The notes below the pieces were generated by a model. The model ran no database searches and was not told where the DNA came from. It was given only the letters and a program-made list of their open reading frames with translations. Positions 1-10,200 of a stretch of 64,000 nt of DNA are shown piece by piece. The position numbers and the translations under genes were made by a program. This DNA is from Setoptus koraiensis. Lineage: Eukaryota; Arthropoda. Location: assembly GCA_048013815.1 (NCBI GenBank), contig CM106586.1, forward strand, positions 7,874,001 to 7,938,000, given 5' to 3'. Position 1 is the first letter of the stretch. Each line of letters begins with the position of its first letter.

Positions 1-342
1 GGTGGGTATAGAGAAAATGCCCCGCTGAAATTTTTCTCGTTCAAATTTGGCGCTCACAAAATAATCGAATCGAGAGGGTGCGCAAAATGCTTGTTTAGCG
101 GAAGCAGCATGAAACGAACGCTGATCAGAGATTCACGAATTGTCTTCACAGTCTTTCTTTATTTTAGGAGAACGATAAAAGGTCCCAGACCATTCGATTT
201 AACCAATTATATAACATATTCTAACTAGATTCAATTAACATACAATAAACAATTATTTGGACCTCACTAAGCTTGTAGCGCTCGTTTTCTAGCGTTTTTT
301 GGTTATTATTATATTCGCTGGAAACTAAATTAAATCAACAAG
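1..342. other. upstream region of RPL18A, no gene seen
   Basis: This edge stretch holds no recognisable coding sequence. It includes pyrimidine-rich tracts (for example around 150-168, ending in a splice-acceptor-like TTTATTTTAG, and around 283-300). These could belong to a 5'UTR intron or to the pyrimidine-rich start site usual for ribosomal protein genes. I could not fix a transcription start. Confidence 0.4.
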
Positions 343-992
343 ATGCCTTCAAATGCTGTAAGTAACCTCTGACTAACCATGACGATTTGCACCAGGATTC
401 AACCAAACACTCTAAGGCGAATACTATTGGCTTGTTGGCAACTCACTTATTTTTCATTATTTTTATTTCACTTTAGTCTCTCAATCAATACAGAATCATC
501 GGCCGTAAGCTGCCCAGTGAAAAGGAGCCCAGCCCGCCACTCTACCGAATGACTGTCTATGCTCAAGATGAGGTAGTAGCAAAATCTAGATTCTGGTATT
601 TCATGAGAAAGTTGAAAAAGGTCAAGAAGACTGCCGGGCAGATCGTTCAAGTTCAAGAAATTAACGAGAAGAATCCTAACGGTAAAGTTAAAAACTATGG
701 AGTGTGGTTGAGATACGACTCGAGGACTGGAACTCACAACATGTACCGTGAATACCGGGAGTTATCTGTGGCCGCTGCTGTCACCCATGCTTACAGGGAC
801 ATGGGAGCCCGTCACTCTGCTCGCGCATCGTGCATTCAGATCATCCGTGTACTACCGATAGCAGCGAGCAAGTGCCGCAGGCCTCATGTCAAACAATTTC
901 ACGATAGCAAAATTAAGTTCCCGCTACCACAATCATTCGATAGAAAACTCAAGAGATTTACCACACGTAAACCTAAAGCTCGTCTCATATGA
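343..992 (+). CDS. RPL18A: 60S ribosomal protein L18a (eL20), two exons
   Basis: Structural protein of the cytosolic large ribosomal subunit. Exon 1 is 343-357 (five codons, MPSNA) and exon 2 is 477-992. The intron 358-476 starts GTAAGT, ends TTTAG and lies between codons. The joined product is 176 residues, the same length as the human protein. It keeps the family core, including [33 protein letters not shown] and [18 protein letters not shown]. The very short first exon after the ATG is typical of ribosomal protein genes. It converges with WDR82 on the other strand, with 190 bases between the stop codons. Two AATAAA signals follow, at 1084 and 1129. Confidence 0.97.
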
Positions 993-1083
993 TTGTGTTA
1001 ATCGCGAACACCAAGTTTCAGCTTTGATCACTATTCTACAATGGCAATCATGTCAAGACATTACGATTGTTCGAGGTCGACAA

Positions 1084-1134
1084 AATAAACTTTGTAAAGA
1101 CAGCTAATGTGACTTGTATAGCAAACAGAATAAA
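1084..1134 (+). other. poly(A) signals of RPL18A
   Basis: Two AATAAA hexamers (1084-1089 and 1129-1134) lie 92 and 137 bases after the RPL18A stop, in the short gap before the convergent WDR82 gene. They are the likely cleavage signals. Confidence 0.55.
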
Positions 1135-1181
1135 TGACTGCAGAGCTGACTCCACATAATGATGCATAATATTTATAGAAT

Positions 1182-2192
1182 TTAATAACTTTCAATTGTC
1201 GGTATCCAAAAGGACATTTTTGAACAAGTAGATGCTAACATCATATACTTGGGGTTAAATTGGACGCAGGTCACGGGGTCAGTTCTTTCTCCCTTTAAAA
1301 CTGATACTTTTCTTCCGTCATTGGCATTCCACACATGAATGCAACCATCATGGGACCCACTAAAAATGTACTGAGAATCCGGCGAGAATGAAGCCTCTAT
1401 GATGTCTTTGGAAACTGAGGGCTGACCAATGCTGAGAGTCTGTTGTGGCTGACCTTGGAAGGCGTCAATTGTATAAATGATGCTTGAATCAGTGGTTATC
1501 ATAATATTCTTACCATCGGGCGAAAATTTAATGCCCGTCCAATTGACTTCTCTTCCGGCTTGAGGTAACTTGAAAGTATTGAAAGGACCTTTATCGAAAG
1601 ACCTCAGATCATATAACTTTACCGACTCGCTGTTAATACCAACTGCAAATATGAGTCCCTCAGGATCGAAATTGGCCACAGGTCTGCCCATGAGATGCAT
1701 CAGGCCTTGACATTGTTGTGATTTGAGATCCCATAATCGTATTGTCTTATCAAGCGAACCAGATAAAAATGTGTCGTCGGCTGGTGACATGCATAAGGTG
1801 ACAACTTTTTTAGTGTGTCCATGGAAGTACCGCAAATACTTGTTGTCATGTAATGAGAGATATCTGATAGTGTCATCGACTTTGTTTGAGGTATGTATGG
1901 CAGTATTGGAGGCATGAGTATGATGAATAAGGTCTACCCCATACTTCTTAGATTGTAATGTTCTTTTGGTGGTTCCCTTCTCGCAATCATAAATAACAAT
2001 AGAGTCGTCTTCAGACGATGATATCAGATTCGAACCATCTTGTGAGAAATCTATGGAGTTAATTCTTGCGGAATTCTCACTGAATTCTTTTGCAACCTTA
2101 AAGGATGTAATAACACTATCCATAAGCTTCATAGCGATTTGATTGGATGCTGAGCGCTCGCTGATGATGTTGTTATGTTTAAGAGAAGACAT
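1182..2192 (-). CDS. WDR82: WD-repeat protein 82 (Swd2 homologue)
   Basis: Beta-propeller subunit of the SET1/COMPASS histone H3K4 methyltransferase and of the PP1-PNUTS phosphatase complex in the nucleus, known to bind the phosphorylated RNA polymerase II tail. The 336-residue single-exon reading frame aligns along its whole length with animal WDR82: [38 protein letters not shown] and [15 protein letters not shown] are nearly unchanged. About seven WD units can be seen. The human start corresponds to Met21 here (position 2132, MKLMDSV), so the first 20 residues may be an extension or untranslated. No intron is needed. It converges with RPL18A. Confidence 0.96.
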   Translation of the reverse strand: MSSLKHNNIISERSASNQIAMKLMDSVITSFKVAKEFSENSARINSIDFSQDGSNLISSSEDDSIVIYDCEKGTTKRTLQSKKYGVDLIHHTHASNTAIHTSNKVDDTIRYLSLHDNKYLRYFHGHTKKVVTLCMSPADDTFLSGSLDKTIRLWDLKSQQCQGLMHLMGRPVANFDPEGLIFAVGINSESVKLYDLRSFDKGPFNTFKLPQAGREVNWTGIKFSPDGKNIMITTDSSIIYTIDAFQGQPQQTLSIGQPSVSKDIIEASFSPDSQYIFSGSHDGCIHVWNANDGRKVSVLKGERTDPVTCVQFNPKYMMLASTCSKMSFWIPTIESY

Positions 2193-2372
2193 GAAAGAAT
2201 GGTTGTAGACAAAAAGGTCTGAATGTGTTAAAATATTTTATACTGAGAATAAAAGCGTGACAACCTAAGTTATTTTTTTTTTGTATACTCGATATTGTGC
2301 GTGATGCTCACAGATGATCCCTATCGAATACAAATGCATATAAAGGTTATAGAGGCATATTTAGGTGCACGC

Positions 2373-2870
2373 CCAAACGGCGCCAAAGACAGCGCATTGA
2401 GTGCGGTTGCCACGCCTCCACTCTAGGTACACTATTGCGGCATGATCTTATTGTTGACAACCATTGGATTCAAACCAACCAACTCAAGTATTTAATTAAC
2501 TAATCAATACCCATTGAATATCAGCTGAGCTCAAGCCCCCCAGAACATGCTTTCTATGGTTAAAACCACTAGCTTCATTGCCCGAGCTACCAACAAAAAT
2601 GCTAACAAAAATAAACATCAGTATCCGTTCCATGAGTATGTCAGACCAGTAACAAATCCAGAGTTAACTCTCTTCTGCACTGACCTAACAGGTATCATGC
2701 AGTCAACAGTAGACAAATCTGACGATATAAACGTTGTTTTAGTGAGATTTTTGCAATGGATGCACGAACACGGACTAATATCCGATGATTACCAGGAGTC
2801 AGTGCTAGACTTTTCATTTGTATCAAATGGCGAACTAGAGGTTGGTTCTGCACGTTACTTGTTATGTTAA
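2373..2870 (+). pseudogene. truncated copy of the ATP5B-presequence/ERI3-like chimera
   Basis: Bases 2373-2831 are a near-identical duplicate of 4715-5346, promoter flank included. Relative to the full copy it lacks the block equal to 4930-5115 (186 bases, in frame, 62 codons) and has 12 bases in its place that look like a second copy of the neighbouring AACAAAAAT-containing 12-mer. The open frame 2547-2870 (107 residues) therefore keeps only 14 residues of the presequence and lacks the Exo I DxE pair. After base 2831 the sequence departs from the exonuclease, losing Exo II and Exo III, and ends at an unrelated stop. It cannot be an active nuclease. It could be transcribed, since the upstream flank is kept. 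Recent origin is inferred from the very few substitutions. Confidence 0.8.
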
Positions 2871-3239
2871 CTGCTTCATCTGAGAAGCCCCTTTCAAGAA
2901 TTTGATTGTGAACCCCTCAGTTCTAGCAGGTGACGGTCAAAAGATGAACAAGAGGTTGAAGAACTATCTCGACTCTTCTGAGCTCATCAGAAAATTTGCA
3001 TCTTGATGATCAGATTGTATGGCGAAATCAAGAGATCTAAGTTTCAGCTAACGTAATAGGTGTAGCTAGCGTGATGAACGAACAAGAGACAAACAAAGAT
3101 GATCGTTTGTTGTATTATAGAGGAAGCACTGAATTTATTGTACAATGATATTCAACTCAACTTGCATCCGCTCTATTGATTCCGAAGACGTTGTAAATTA
3201 TGACCTAACTATAATAGTGTCAAGTTAAGATTCTCTGTT
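2871..3239. other. intergenic, no gene identified
   Basis: This stretch follows the break in the truncated exonuclease copy and runs to the stop of MLF on the other strand. A short open stretch (2884-3006) has no match I recognise. It does not continue the exonuclease. The last part is probably the MLF 3'UTR. Confidence 0.4.
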
Positions 3240-4109
3240 TCACTGATGATCCTTGCTTGACTGAGACTTTTTGCTGATGATTTTATTTTTGAAATCTTTA
3301 AATTTCTTGCTAATCTTTCCCTCCGAGCTTCCTGTGCCTGATGATGTAGTAGGCGACAAGTCATGTGATGTGCGACTATTCTTGTGAGGTTTCGACTTAC
3401 TGCGACCTCCACTAGATGATGGTCTTGTTTGATTAACGTGAGCGCTATCGTGATATTGCTGCCCATCTTCACCTGCTGAAGAAGTTAGAGCGAGCTGTCC
3501 TGGTCTCTTTAGCATCATTGATCGATTTTTGTTTGTGGAGCCAATGTAACATGACCTTGCGGTGTTTCGCCACTCTTGCTCGAATTGGTCCACCTCTTCA
3601 TCATCTAGATTAATACACTCGGTGACTTGTTCCTCGTCGCCCGTGTAAGCGTTTTTAGATTTCTTTTTGATATGTGCTTTGTCGGCAATATGATGACCGA
3701 TAGACATCTCTTGGTGACCAGTCCTGGAGTCACGAATAGATGATTTTGTCTCCTTGATACCTCCAGGACCTTGGGTGGAAGCATGTGATTCTTGATATAC
3801 CTGCCTTCTACCGTGCTCGTCTGTTGTGTAACTAGTAGACGAAAATGACGAGTGAACAACTCCGTTAGACATACCTGGAAAGCCCGAGAACATCGTCTGC
3901 CCGAATAGGTTTGCTGGCTGCATAAATTGTGATTGATTGCCTCCCCGTTGGGCCTGCATCAGCTGCATGCCTCCTCCATTCATCATTTGATTGTTTGCCT
4001 CGAGCATACCCATAAATGGTGCAAATGGATCAAATGGGCCATGGCCCATACCGCTCAGATCTCCGAATGGCATCATCATAGAGCGCATCATGTTATCCAT
4101 GAGATCCAT
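3240..4109 (-). CDS. MLF: myeloid leukemia factor (MLF) family protein
   Basis: Adaptor protein of the MLF family, which shuttles between nucleus and cytoplasm and binds DnaJ-type chaperones and transcription regulators. The 289-residue frame has an MLF-type start with a Met-rich MMRSMMMPFGD segment. The conserved core at about residues 100-200 contains GGIKETKSSIRDSRTGHQ, MSIGHHIADKAHIKKKSKN and TGDEEQVTECINLDDEE followed by FEQEWR. The last ~90 residues are Ser/Lys-rich and low in complexity. It is single-exon as read, although a short upstream exon cannot be excluded because many MLFs start with a few further residues. It lies between the two exonuclease copies, which implies that the duplication spanned or jumped over it. 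Confidence 0.93.
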   Translation of the reverse strand: MDLMDNMMRSMMMPFGDLSGMGHGPFDPFAPFMGMLEANNQMMNGGGMQLMQAQRGGNQSQFMQPANLFGQTMFSGFPGMSNGVVHSSFSSTSYTTDEHGRRQVYQESHASTQGPGGIKETKSSIRDSRTGHQEMSIGHHIADKAHIKKKSKNAYTGDEEQVTECINLDDEEVDQFEQEWRNTARSCYIGSTNKNRSMMLKRPGQLALTSSAGEDGQQYHDSAHVNQTRPSSSGGRSKSKPHKNSRTSHDLSPTTSSGTGSSEGKISKKFKDFKNKIISKKSQSSKDHQ

Positions 4110-4714
4110 TGTAGCAAAATTTAATTTGTTGTTACAGGCTGTTGATAATTTAAAAATTGATGGCTGGCGTGATTGAATGATAATTGAATGTGGCAGCTGG
4201 ATAAATACGACGTGATAGATTTGAGTGATAATTAATTAGGTCCAATGCGTCCGTTTAATACAATAGCGTATTCATATGCTAGGCACGACAATAAAAATGT
4301 TGACACGAATTTTCTCGAATGCGCACATCCGCGAATGCGTTTAAAAACTCGTATATGCGCACTTGAGGGGGACAGGCACACACAGCGTCCCCTTTCAACA
4401 TGTTTTCAACAATAGTACAGGGTGACTCAATAGAGACCGTATTGTGCGAGATTTTTTCAATGGCCAATGGCCATACACTGGGTTCAATACAAATCCGCCA
4501 GGGCGACGCTACCCTGCTTACTGAAGTGCGTATAATCAGTGCTGGCACTCGATCATGAGGAATATAGATATCTGCAGATTGATTGCGAAAAATTGCGCTT
4601 AATAAACGACATCCGATCAGTCAAAAACATTTGATAGTGACATGTTGTTACTAATTTCGATTCACAACTGGATGTTGTGACCAACCAATGTGATGTGATC
4701 GTTCACCCGAGCTA
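4110..4714. other. intergenic / divergent promoter region
   Basis: 605 bases between MLF (minus) and the duplicated promoter flank of the chimeric exonuclease (plus). No coding sequence was recognised. Confidence 0.5.
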
Positions 4715-4887
4715 CCAAACGGCGCCAAGACCGCGCATTGAGTGCGGTTGCCACGCCTCCACTCTAGGTACACTATTGCGGCATGATCTTATTGTTGACA
4801 ACCATTGGATTCAAACCAACCAACTCAAGTATTTAATTAACTAATCAATACCCATTGAATATCAGCTGAGCTCAAGCCCCCCAGAAC
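4715..4887 (+). promoter_or_regulatory. 5' flank of the chimeric exonuclease, partly copied from ATP5F1B
   Basis: Bases 4798-4887 match 13749-13836 upstream of the ATP synthase beta start codon. Shared strings include ACAACCATTGGA, TATTTAATTAACTAA, CAATACC and ATCAGCTGAGCTCAAG just before the ATG. The part 4715-4797 is shared only with the truncated copy (2373 onward) and not with ATP5F1B. The duplication thus brought in the proximal promoter and 5'UTR of a highly expressed mitochondrial gene. Promoter activity is inferred. Confidence 0.7.
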
Positions 4888-5640
4888 ATGCTTTCTATGG
4901 TTAAAACCACTAGCTTCATTGCCCGAGCTGCCAAGCCGTATGCCCTCTCAAAATTGCCTGCTGTAAGACCAGCATTAGCTTGCTTGGAGCAAAAAAGATA
5001 TGCATCCATCAGCACATTATTGTTACCCATAGATATGGAATGTACCTGTGACAGCCCCGTGCAGATATATCCTATGGAGATTATCGAAATGGCTTGCATC
5101 AAAATAGACTTGAGTGCTAACAAAAATAAACATCAGTATCCGTTCCATGAGTATGTCAGACCAGTAACAAATCCAGAGTTAACTCTCTTCTGCACTGACC
5201 TAACAGGTATCATGCAGTCAACGGTAGACAAATCTGACGATATAAACGTTGTTTTAGTGAGATTCTTGCAATGGATGCACGAACACGGACTAATATCCGA
5301 TGATTACCAGGAGTCAGTGCTAGACTTTTCGTTTGTGTCAAGTGGCAACAATGATCTCAGATGGTTGATGCCACATCTAGAGAAGTATTATAGTGCGCGA
5401 GAAAAAGAAGTTCCTGGATTCTTCAAGCAGTGGATCAATATAAAAAAACCCTTCGTACAAATAACTCGTCGATGGCCTCGAGGAATATTTCAAATGCTTG
5501 AAATATTGGGTGAGACTCCAAGAGGTAGATTACATTCGGCAATTGACGATTGTACGAACTTGGCTACGGTAATCGAACTTCTACATAAGCGTGGTTGTGA
5601 TTTTCAACAACCATTTCAGGGTGTTAAATTCAGAGAGTAA
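4888..5640 (+). CDS. ERI3-like DEDDh 3'-5' exonuclease with ATP synthase beta presequence
   Basis: Chimeric protein of 250 residues. Residues 1-40 are nearly identical to the mitochondrial presequence of ATP synthase beta at 13837-13956 ([20 protein letters not shown]...QKRYAS). Identity stops exactly after base 5007. Residues 45-250 are an ERI-type exonuclease closest to animal ERI3: Exo I is IDMECTC with D49 and E51, then PMEIIE; FCTDLTGIMQ follows; Exo II is SGNNDL with D156; FFKQWINIKKP follows; Exo III is GRLHSAIDD with H216 and D220. All DEDDh residues are present, so activity on RNA or DNA 3' ends is plausible. Predicted location is the mitochondrial matrix. The frame is intact and intronless. 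The ancestral ERI3-like gene is not in this window. Confidence 0.9.
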   Translation: MLSMVKTTSFIARAAKPYALSKLPAVRPALACLEQKRYASISTLLLPIDMECTCDSPVQIYPMEIIEMACIKIDLSANKNKHQYPFHEYVRPVTNPELTLFCTDLTGIMQSTVDKSDDINVVLVRFLQWMHEHGLISDDYQESVLDFSFVSSGNNDLRWLMPHLEKYYSAREKEVPGFFKQWINIKKPFVQITRRWPRGIFQMLEILGETPRGRLHSAIDDCTNLATVIELLHKRGCDFQQPFQGVKFRE

Positions 5641-5944
5641 AGCAACAAAAAGAAAACAAACTGTAATGCTCGCATAATCTCTCTGAACATATGTTCAAAA
5701 GAATTCGAGCACAACAAGTCCGAGTAATTGTGTCCGAGTCAGCATAAGTCCTATTCACCAAGCACAATTATTGATTTTGAGCCGCCATCTGCACGCTGTA
5801 GCCTTTACAGTGCATTAGCAACTATTGCAAAAAAGAACTGTCGAGCATAGCCTTGGTAGTTCATGATCATGCTTGACACCCTTAATACAGTTTATTCATT
5901 AATATTAGATAATCATCATTAGTGTCACTATAACCTCATTTATC
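5641..5944. other. intergenic, no gene seen
   Basis: 304 bases between the chimeric exonuclease and SUCO, both on the plus strand. It presumably holds the 3'UTR of the first and the promoter of the second. No clear AATAAA follows the exonuclease stop. Confidence 0.4.
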
Positions 5945-7183
5945 ATGATTTTTCATCAGCGGTGCTCTCCTTTGCTCATGGTGATCTCATACACACTGTT
6001 GATTATTAATCAATTCATATTAACCAAACAAACAGTTTTGACAATGACGGGCACTATTAACTCAACTAAAAAAATGGATGCCATGGTACTGTTTGATGAG
6101 TGGAAATCTAAAATGATGAAACTACAAGAACAAGATGTCACAGTAGCCCCGAATACATCCTTAGGTCCTCATTTCGCACCCCAATCGAGCCAATTCGCGA
6201 CAAATAAGTCAGCTAGCCAGAGGCCAAAAACTGGTGGAAAAAATTATGCCTCCATGGAATGTGCTAAAGTAGTAGACGCCAATCAGGAGGCGGAGGGAAC
6301 ATCTCGGGTAGTCAATGAGCATATGGATGAATATATGTTGAACCCTTGTAAAGCAAAAATATGGTTTGTTATAGAATTATGTGAATCTATACATGCAAGA
6401 CATTTTGAGATAGCAAATTTTGAACTATTTTCATCCATCCCAAAAGATCTCACTGTGTATTCTAGTGATACGTATCCGACCACAGACTGGAATTTGATTG
6501 GTCAATTTACAGCGGCTGATTCGCGCACACTACAATCATTTGATTTGGATCAGAAAGGATTTGGCAAATTTATCAGGGTTGAAATGCATTCACATTATGG
6601 CAAAGAACACTTTTGTCCAATAAGTGTCGTTAGAGTTTTCGGAACCTCAATGGTTGATGAGTATGAGATCAATGAGGCTGAGCCAAACCATAAATCCAAG
6701 TTGGTGGCTAAATATCGCAAGAGACAAGACTCCAGATTCACCATATATTTCAGAGTCATGACAGGTGAGCAAGTCAGTTGTATCGATAGGAATTGTGAAC
6801 GTGCCTTCACACAGAATAATATCACCACAATTGTTAGTAGTCCGGTAGTTCAGCCATCGACAAGTCAATCAAAAGAGTCAGTGTTTGTTAGATTGAGCAA
6901 TCGAGTCAAAGTATTAGAATTGAATGTCTCATTGAGCAGTCAATACCTCGAGGAACTGAGTCAACGTTACAGACGCCAGATGGATGACTTGCAGCATCAG
7001 TTGGAAAACTCAATAAACAACATAAAAAAGATAGAAGACTTGGTCCATGAGAGAGATATTTATCATTGGAAATTGCTATTGCTACTATTCATTATACATG
7101 CTGCAATATTAATTCTGATAACAACAATCATCATCGTGGTTGTGCGATATTACGTTAAAATCCTACTGAATATCTTAGACTAA
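5945..7183 (+). CDS. SUCO: SUN domain-containing ossification factor-like (SUCO/Slp1 family) protein
   Basis: Endoplasmic reticulum membrane protein of the SLP1/SUCO group, whose yeast member protects folding proteins. The product has 412 residues in one exon. A hydrophobic N-terminus (residues 8-27) looks like a signal peptide. The SUN-like domain (about 100-240) has NYASMEC, MLNPCKAKIWFVIELCE, ANFELFSS, SHYGKEHFCPISVVRVFGTSM. A coiled coil follows (about 315-370, ESVFVRLSNRVKVLELNVSL and YLEELSQRYRRQM), then a C-terminal membrane helix (about 378-405). The C-terminal half matches human SUCO closely, but the long linker between the two parts of the vertebrate protein (over 1200 residues in total) is almost absent. 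It is not a nuclear-envelope SUN1/2 type, where the SUN domain is C-terminal. Confidence 0.93.
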   Translation: MIFHQRCSPLLMVISYTLLIINQFILTKQTVLTMTGTINSTKKMDAMVLFDEWKSKMMKLQEQDVTVAPNTSLGPHFAPQSSQFATNKSASQRPKTGGKNYASMECAKVVDANQEAEGTSRVVNEHMDEYMLNPCKAKIWFVIELCESIHARHFEIANFELFSSIPKDLTVYSSDTYPTTDWNLIGQFTAADSRTLQSFDLDQKGFGKFIRVEMHSHYGKEHFCPISVVRVFGTSMVDEYEINEAEPNHKSKLVAKYRKRQDSRFTIYFRVMTGEQVSCIDRNCERAFTQNNITTIVSSPVVQPSTSQSKESVFVRLSNRVKVLELNVSLSSQYLEELSQRYRRQMDDLQHQLENSINNIKKIEDLVHERDIYHWKLLLLLFIIHAAILILITTIIIVVVRYYVKILLNILD

Positions 7184-7288
7184 ATGGATTACCTAAAGAG
7201 AATATTTATTTTTGTTGTTTTTTCTCATAACGTATTTGTTGATGGAAGGTAAATGTATAAACAGAGACATTAAAAACTAGTTACAGAA

Positions 7289-10200
7289 TCATCGAAATTC
7301 ACTTTTTAACCGCCAAAAACCAGAATTATTCCTGCGGCTGAAATCACATAACTTATGGAGTAAGGACTTGAATATCGGCGTCTTCGATGGATTGAATTTG
7401 TTCTTGAAGAACTCTAAGAGTTCGTTAGTCTCAGCTTCACCATCTTTAGCCGCCCGGAAGGAGATGAATGTTCTGATTTCATCAGCCATCTCATCAACTC
7501 TGAATTCTGGATCTGATGAGTTGAATTCCGAAAAATTACCACCCGTATCATCATCACTATCTTCATCGTCACCGAACACGTCAGCATTCGGACGATTGCC
7601 TGGATTCAGTCTGACAGGATTCATGGAGTTCCTCTTCTTTATGGCCGACAGGAGGGATCCTTGTGATGAGTTTGATCCACCTGTCGTTGATACTTTAGTC
7701 CTCTGTCTAAATTTAGTAAGACTGTTCTCAACGGAAATCTGTCCGTTTCTTCCAGTCCAGTTGGGAATACCAGATGACGCTCCAAGGCAGGCTCGACGCG
7801 AGGCCTTAAGAGCTTTGATCGCATCCATTGCCACTTTGTGGGCTTCGCTTTCAACAATCTTATAATCTGCACCACTATCTGATTCAATCTTGTCGTGATG
7901 CAAAGCACCTTGAATATCCGATTTCTTGAACAATCTTTGAAGTATGTAATCATCTTTCTGAGAATCAGTGAGATCTTTTTTATCATCGATCCTATCTTTA
8001 TCTACTCTGTACATGTCTTGCTTGACAAGATAGTCTACTCTAATTTTTTTAGATTTATCTATTTTCTCAAGCATCGTTGAGGTAGACGGTTTGAGGTCGA
8101 CTTTAGTTACTTGTGATTGTTCTGCGACGTGAGTTTTGACTCCTGATTGTCCTTCTCCACTGTACTTATCAGCAATCATCTTACTTAGCTGCTTGACACG
8201 TTCCCGCATTTGGGTAATCTGGTCTTGGCTCAGTTCGATTCTTTCGCTTGAAGTTGTTTCTATCTTCCTTTTCTTAATCCGTTTATCGCTTCCTGTTTTC
8301 GGTGCTGAAATTTGAAGATCTTCATCGAACAAGGCATTTGTCTCTATGTTCTTGTCGTTATCACTTAGAGTGAATAGCTCATGAAGATCGTTGGTTTTGA
8401 AGAAACGCTTTTGTTTAGTATCTTTTAAGATTCTGTTTGTGAGGTACAATTTAAACACTTGTCTATGGTATATTTTTTCTTCAATTGTACCAGCTGTTAT
8501 AAGTCTATAAATTGTGACTTGCCTCTGTTGGCCTATTCTCCATGCACGTTCCCTCGCTTGCATATCGGTGGATGGGTTCCAATCTGGATCGAAAATTATT
8601 ATCCTGTTAGCCCCGGTTAAATTCACTCCAATCCCTCCGACACGAGTTGTAAGTAGAAATATGAAAATTTCTGGTAATCTGTTGAACTTATCCACAAGTA
8701 TCTGGCGAGATCCTATTGGTGTTCCGCCATCCATGATTAGAAATGAATATTGTCTGTTCTCTAGATGCATCTTTAAGATCTTCAGCATCTGCTTGCTTTG
8801 TGAAAATAGGAGAACTTTCTGATTTTGCTTCTTCCACAATCTAAGTAGAGCGTCTACAACCATCATCTTGCCTGATTTTTTATAGTAACCATAATGCAGC
8901 GTTTTATTCTTTTCAAACTCAATAGGATCATTTTGAGAGGCTAGTTCGCATTCCGTTGAGTCGAAAAGGTCAGGATGATTGCAGATCTTTCGCAATTGTA
9001 TTAATCCGACAAATATTTTACAAGAACCATTCCGTATGTCCTTCACTGCCGGAGAATCTAAGTAAGCTTGGTACATTTTTCGCTGATGGGGAGTTAACTT
9101 GCAAAACAAAACTTGCTCACTACGCTCTGGTAATTTCAGGCGATCTTTTACCTCCGTCTTTGTTCTTCTTAACAGATATGGCTTAATTGCATCACGGAGA
9201 ACACAAGCACATTTGTAGGCAACTTGTAATTGAACATCTGTAGCATTGGCATACCCGCCTTGAGTGATGGGTATGGCGAAGTGCTCCATGAAGACTGGTA
9301 GTGTTCCCAACTTGCCCGGATATATATAATCAAAAACGGACCAAAGTTCCTTTAGATTATTTTGTATGGGAGAACCCGACATGATGATTCGATGAGGTGT
9401 GCGGAATCTCTTACAAGCCAACGTGACCTGGGCGTCAGGATTGCGTATTTTATGCCCTTCATCTAATATAGCGTAATGCCAATCAAATGCATGTAATGCA
9501 TCTTGATAAATGACTGCACCTTGGTAAGAAGTTATCAGAATTCCTCGTGTTCTATTCATATTCTCAACCAAAAGTTTTCTCTTTCCAGAAAAAGATCCTG
9601 TGCTATGTAAGATAGCAACCCTAAACGGCGGCCACCATTTTCTGAATTCCATGAGCCATTGATGCATCACAGTTGCGGGACATACTAGAACAACAGGTCC
9701 TAGTTGTTCGTAGTCCTTGCGATAACTTGGTATCACTGAGTTTCGAAGAGCGCTTAGGAAAGCTATAACCTGAATAGTCTTACCAAGACCCATCTCATCA
9801 CCAATAATACCTCCGGCACCCAATTGATGTAGTTCCCAAAGCCATCTTACCCCGGTCTGCTGATATTCATAGAGATTATTCCAGATTTCTTCTGGTATTT
9901 TGAATTTTCCATCAATAGTGTGCAGTTGGTCCAACTTTTTTATTTCAGTGCCATCAGGTAGAATATTGTCGAGCCTCAGTTGTGCCTTGTGCTTTGCGAA
10001 TTCTTTCATTCTTCGTTGATAACATTTGTAGTCTCCATCATCAACTAACCGCTTTTTGCTTTTACTTTTAGGGCATTCAGCAACATCATGTTCAGATGAA
10101 GTTTCATCAGAATAAATATTCACATCTTCATCACTATTGATATCGTTGTGGTCAAGTTCTTGTTTGTCTTCTGGGCTAGAATCTCTGCTTCTCTTTCGAC

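Noticed and set aside
2464-2480. tRNA B-box-like GGTTTGAATCC on the minus strand (also near 4804)
   Set aside because: No A box or cloverleaf fits around it, and the sequence is simply part of the duplicated promoter flank.
2832-3239. A transposase-like fragment after the break in the truncated exonuclease copy
   Set aside because: Short stretches such as TASSEKPLSR faintly recall hAT-type transposase ends, but no frame stays open and no terminal repeats or target duplications were found.
5945-7183. SUN1/SUN2 nuclear-envelope (LINC complex) protein
   Set aside because: The SUN-like domain is in the N-terminal half and is followed by a coiled coil and a C-terminal membrane helix, which is the SUCO/Slp1 arrangement.
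7368-7865. 165-residue open frame antisense to the ERCC6 C-terminus
   Set aside because: It is a mirror of the real coding frame and has no domain of its own.
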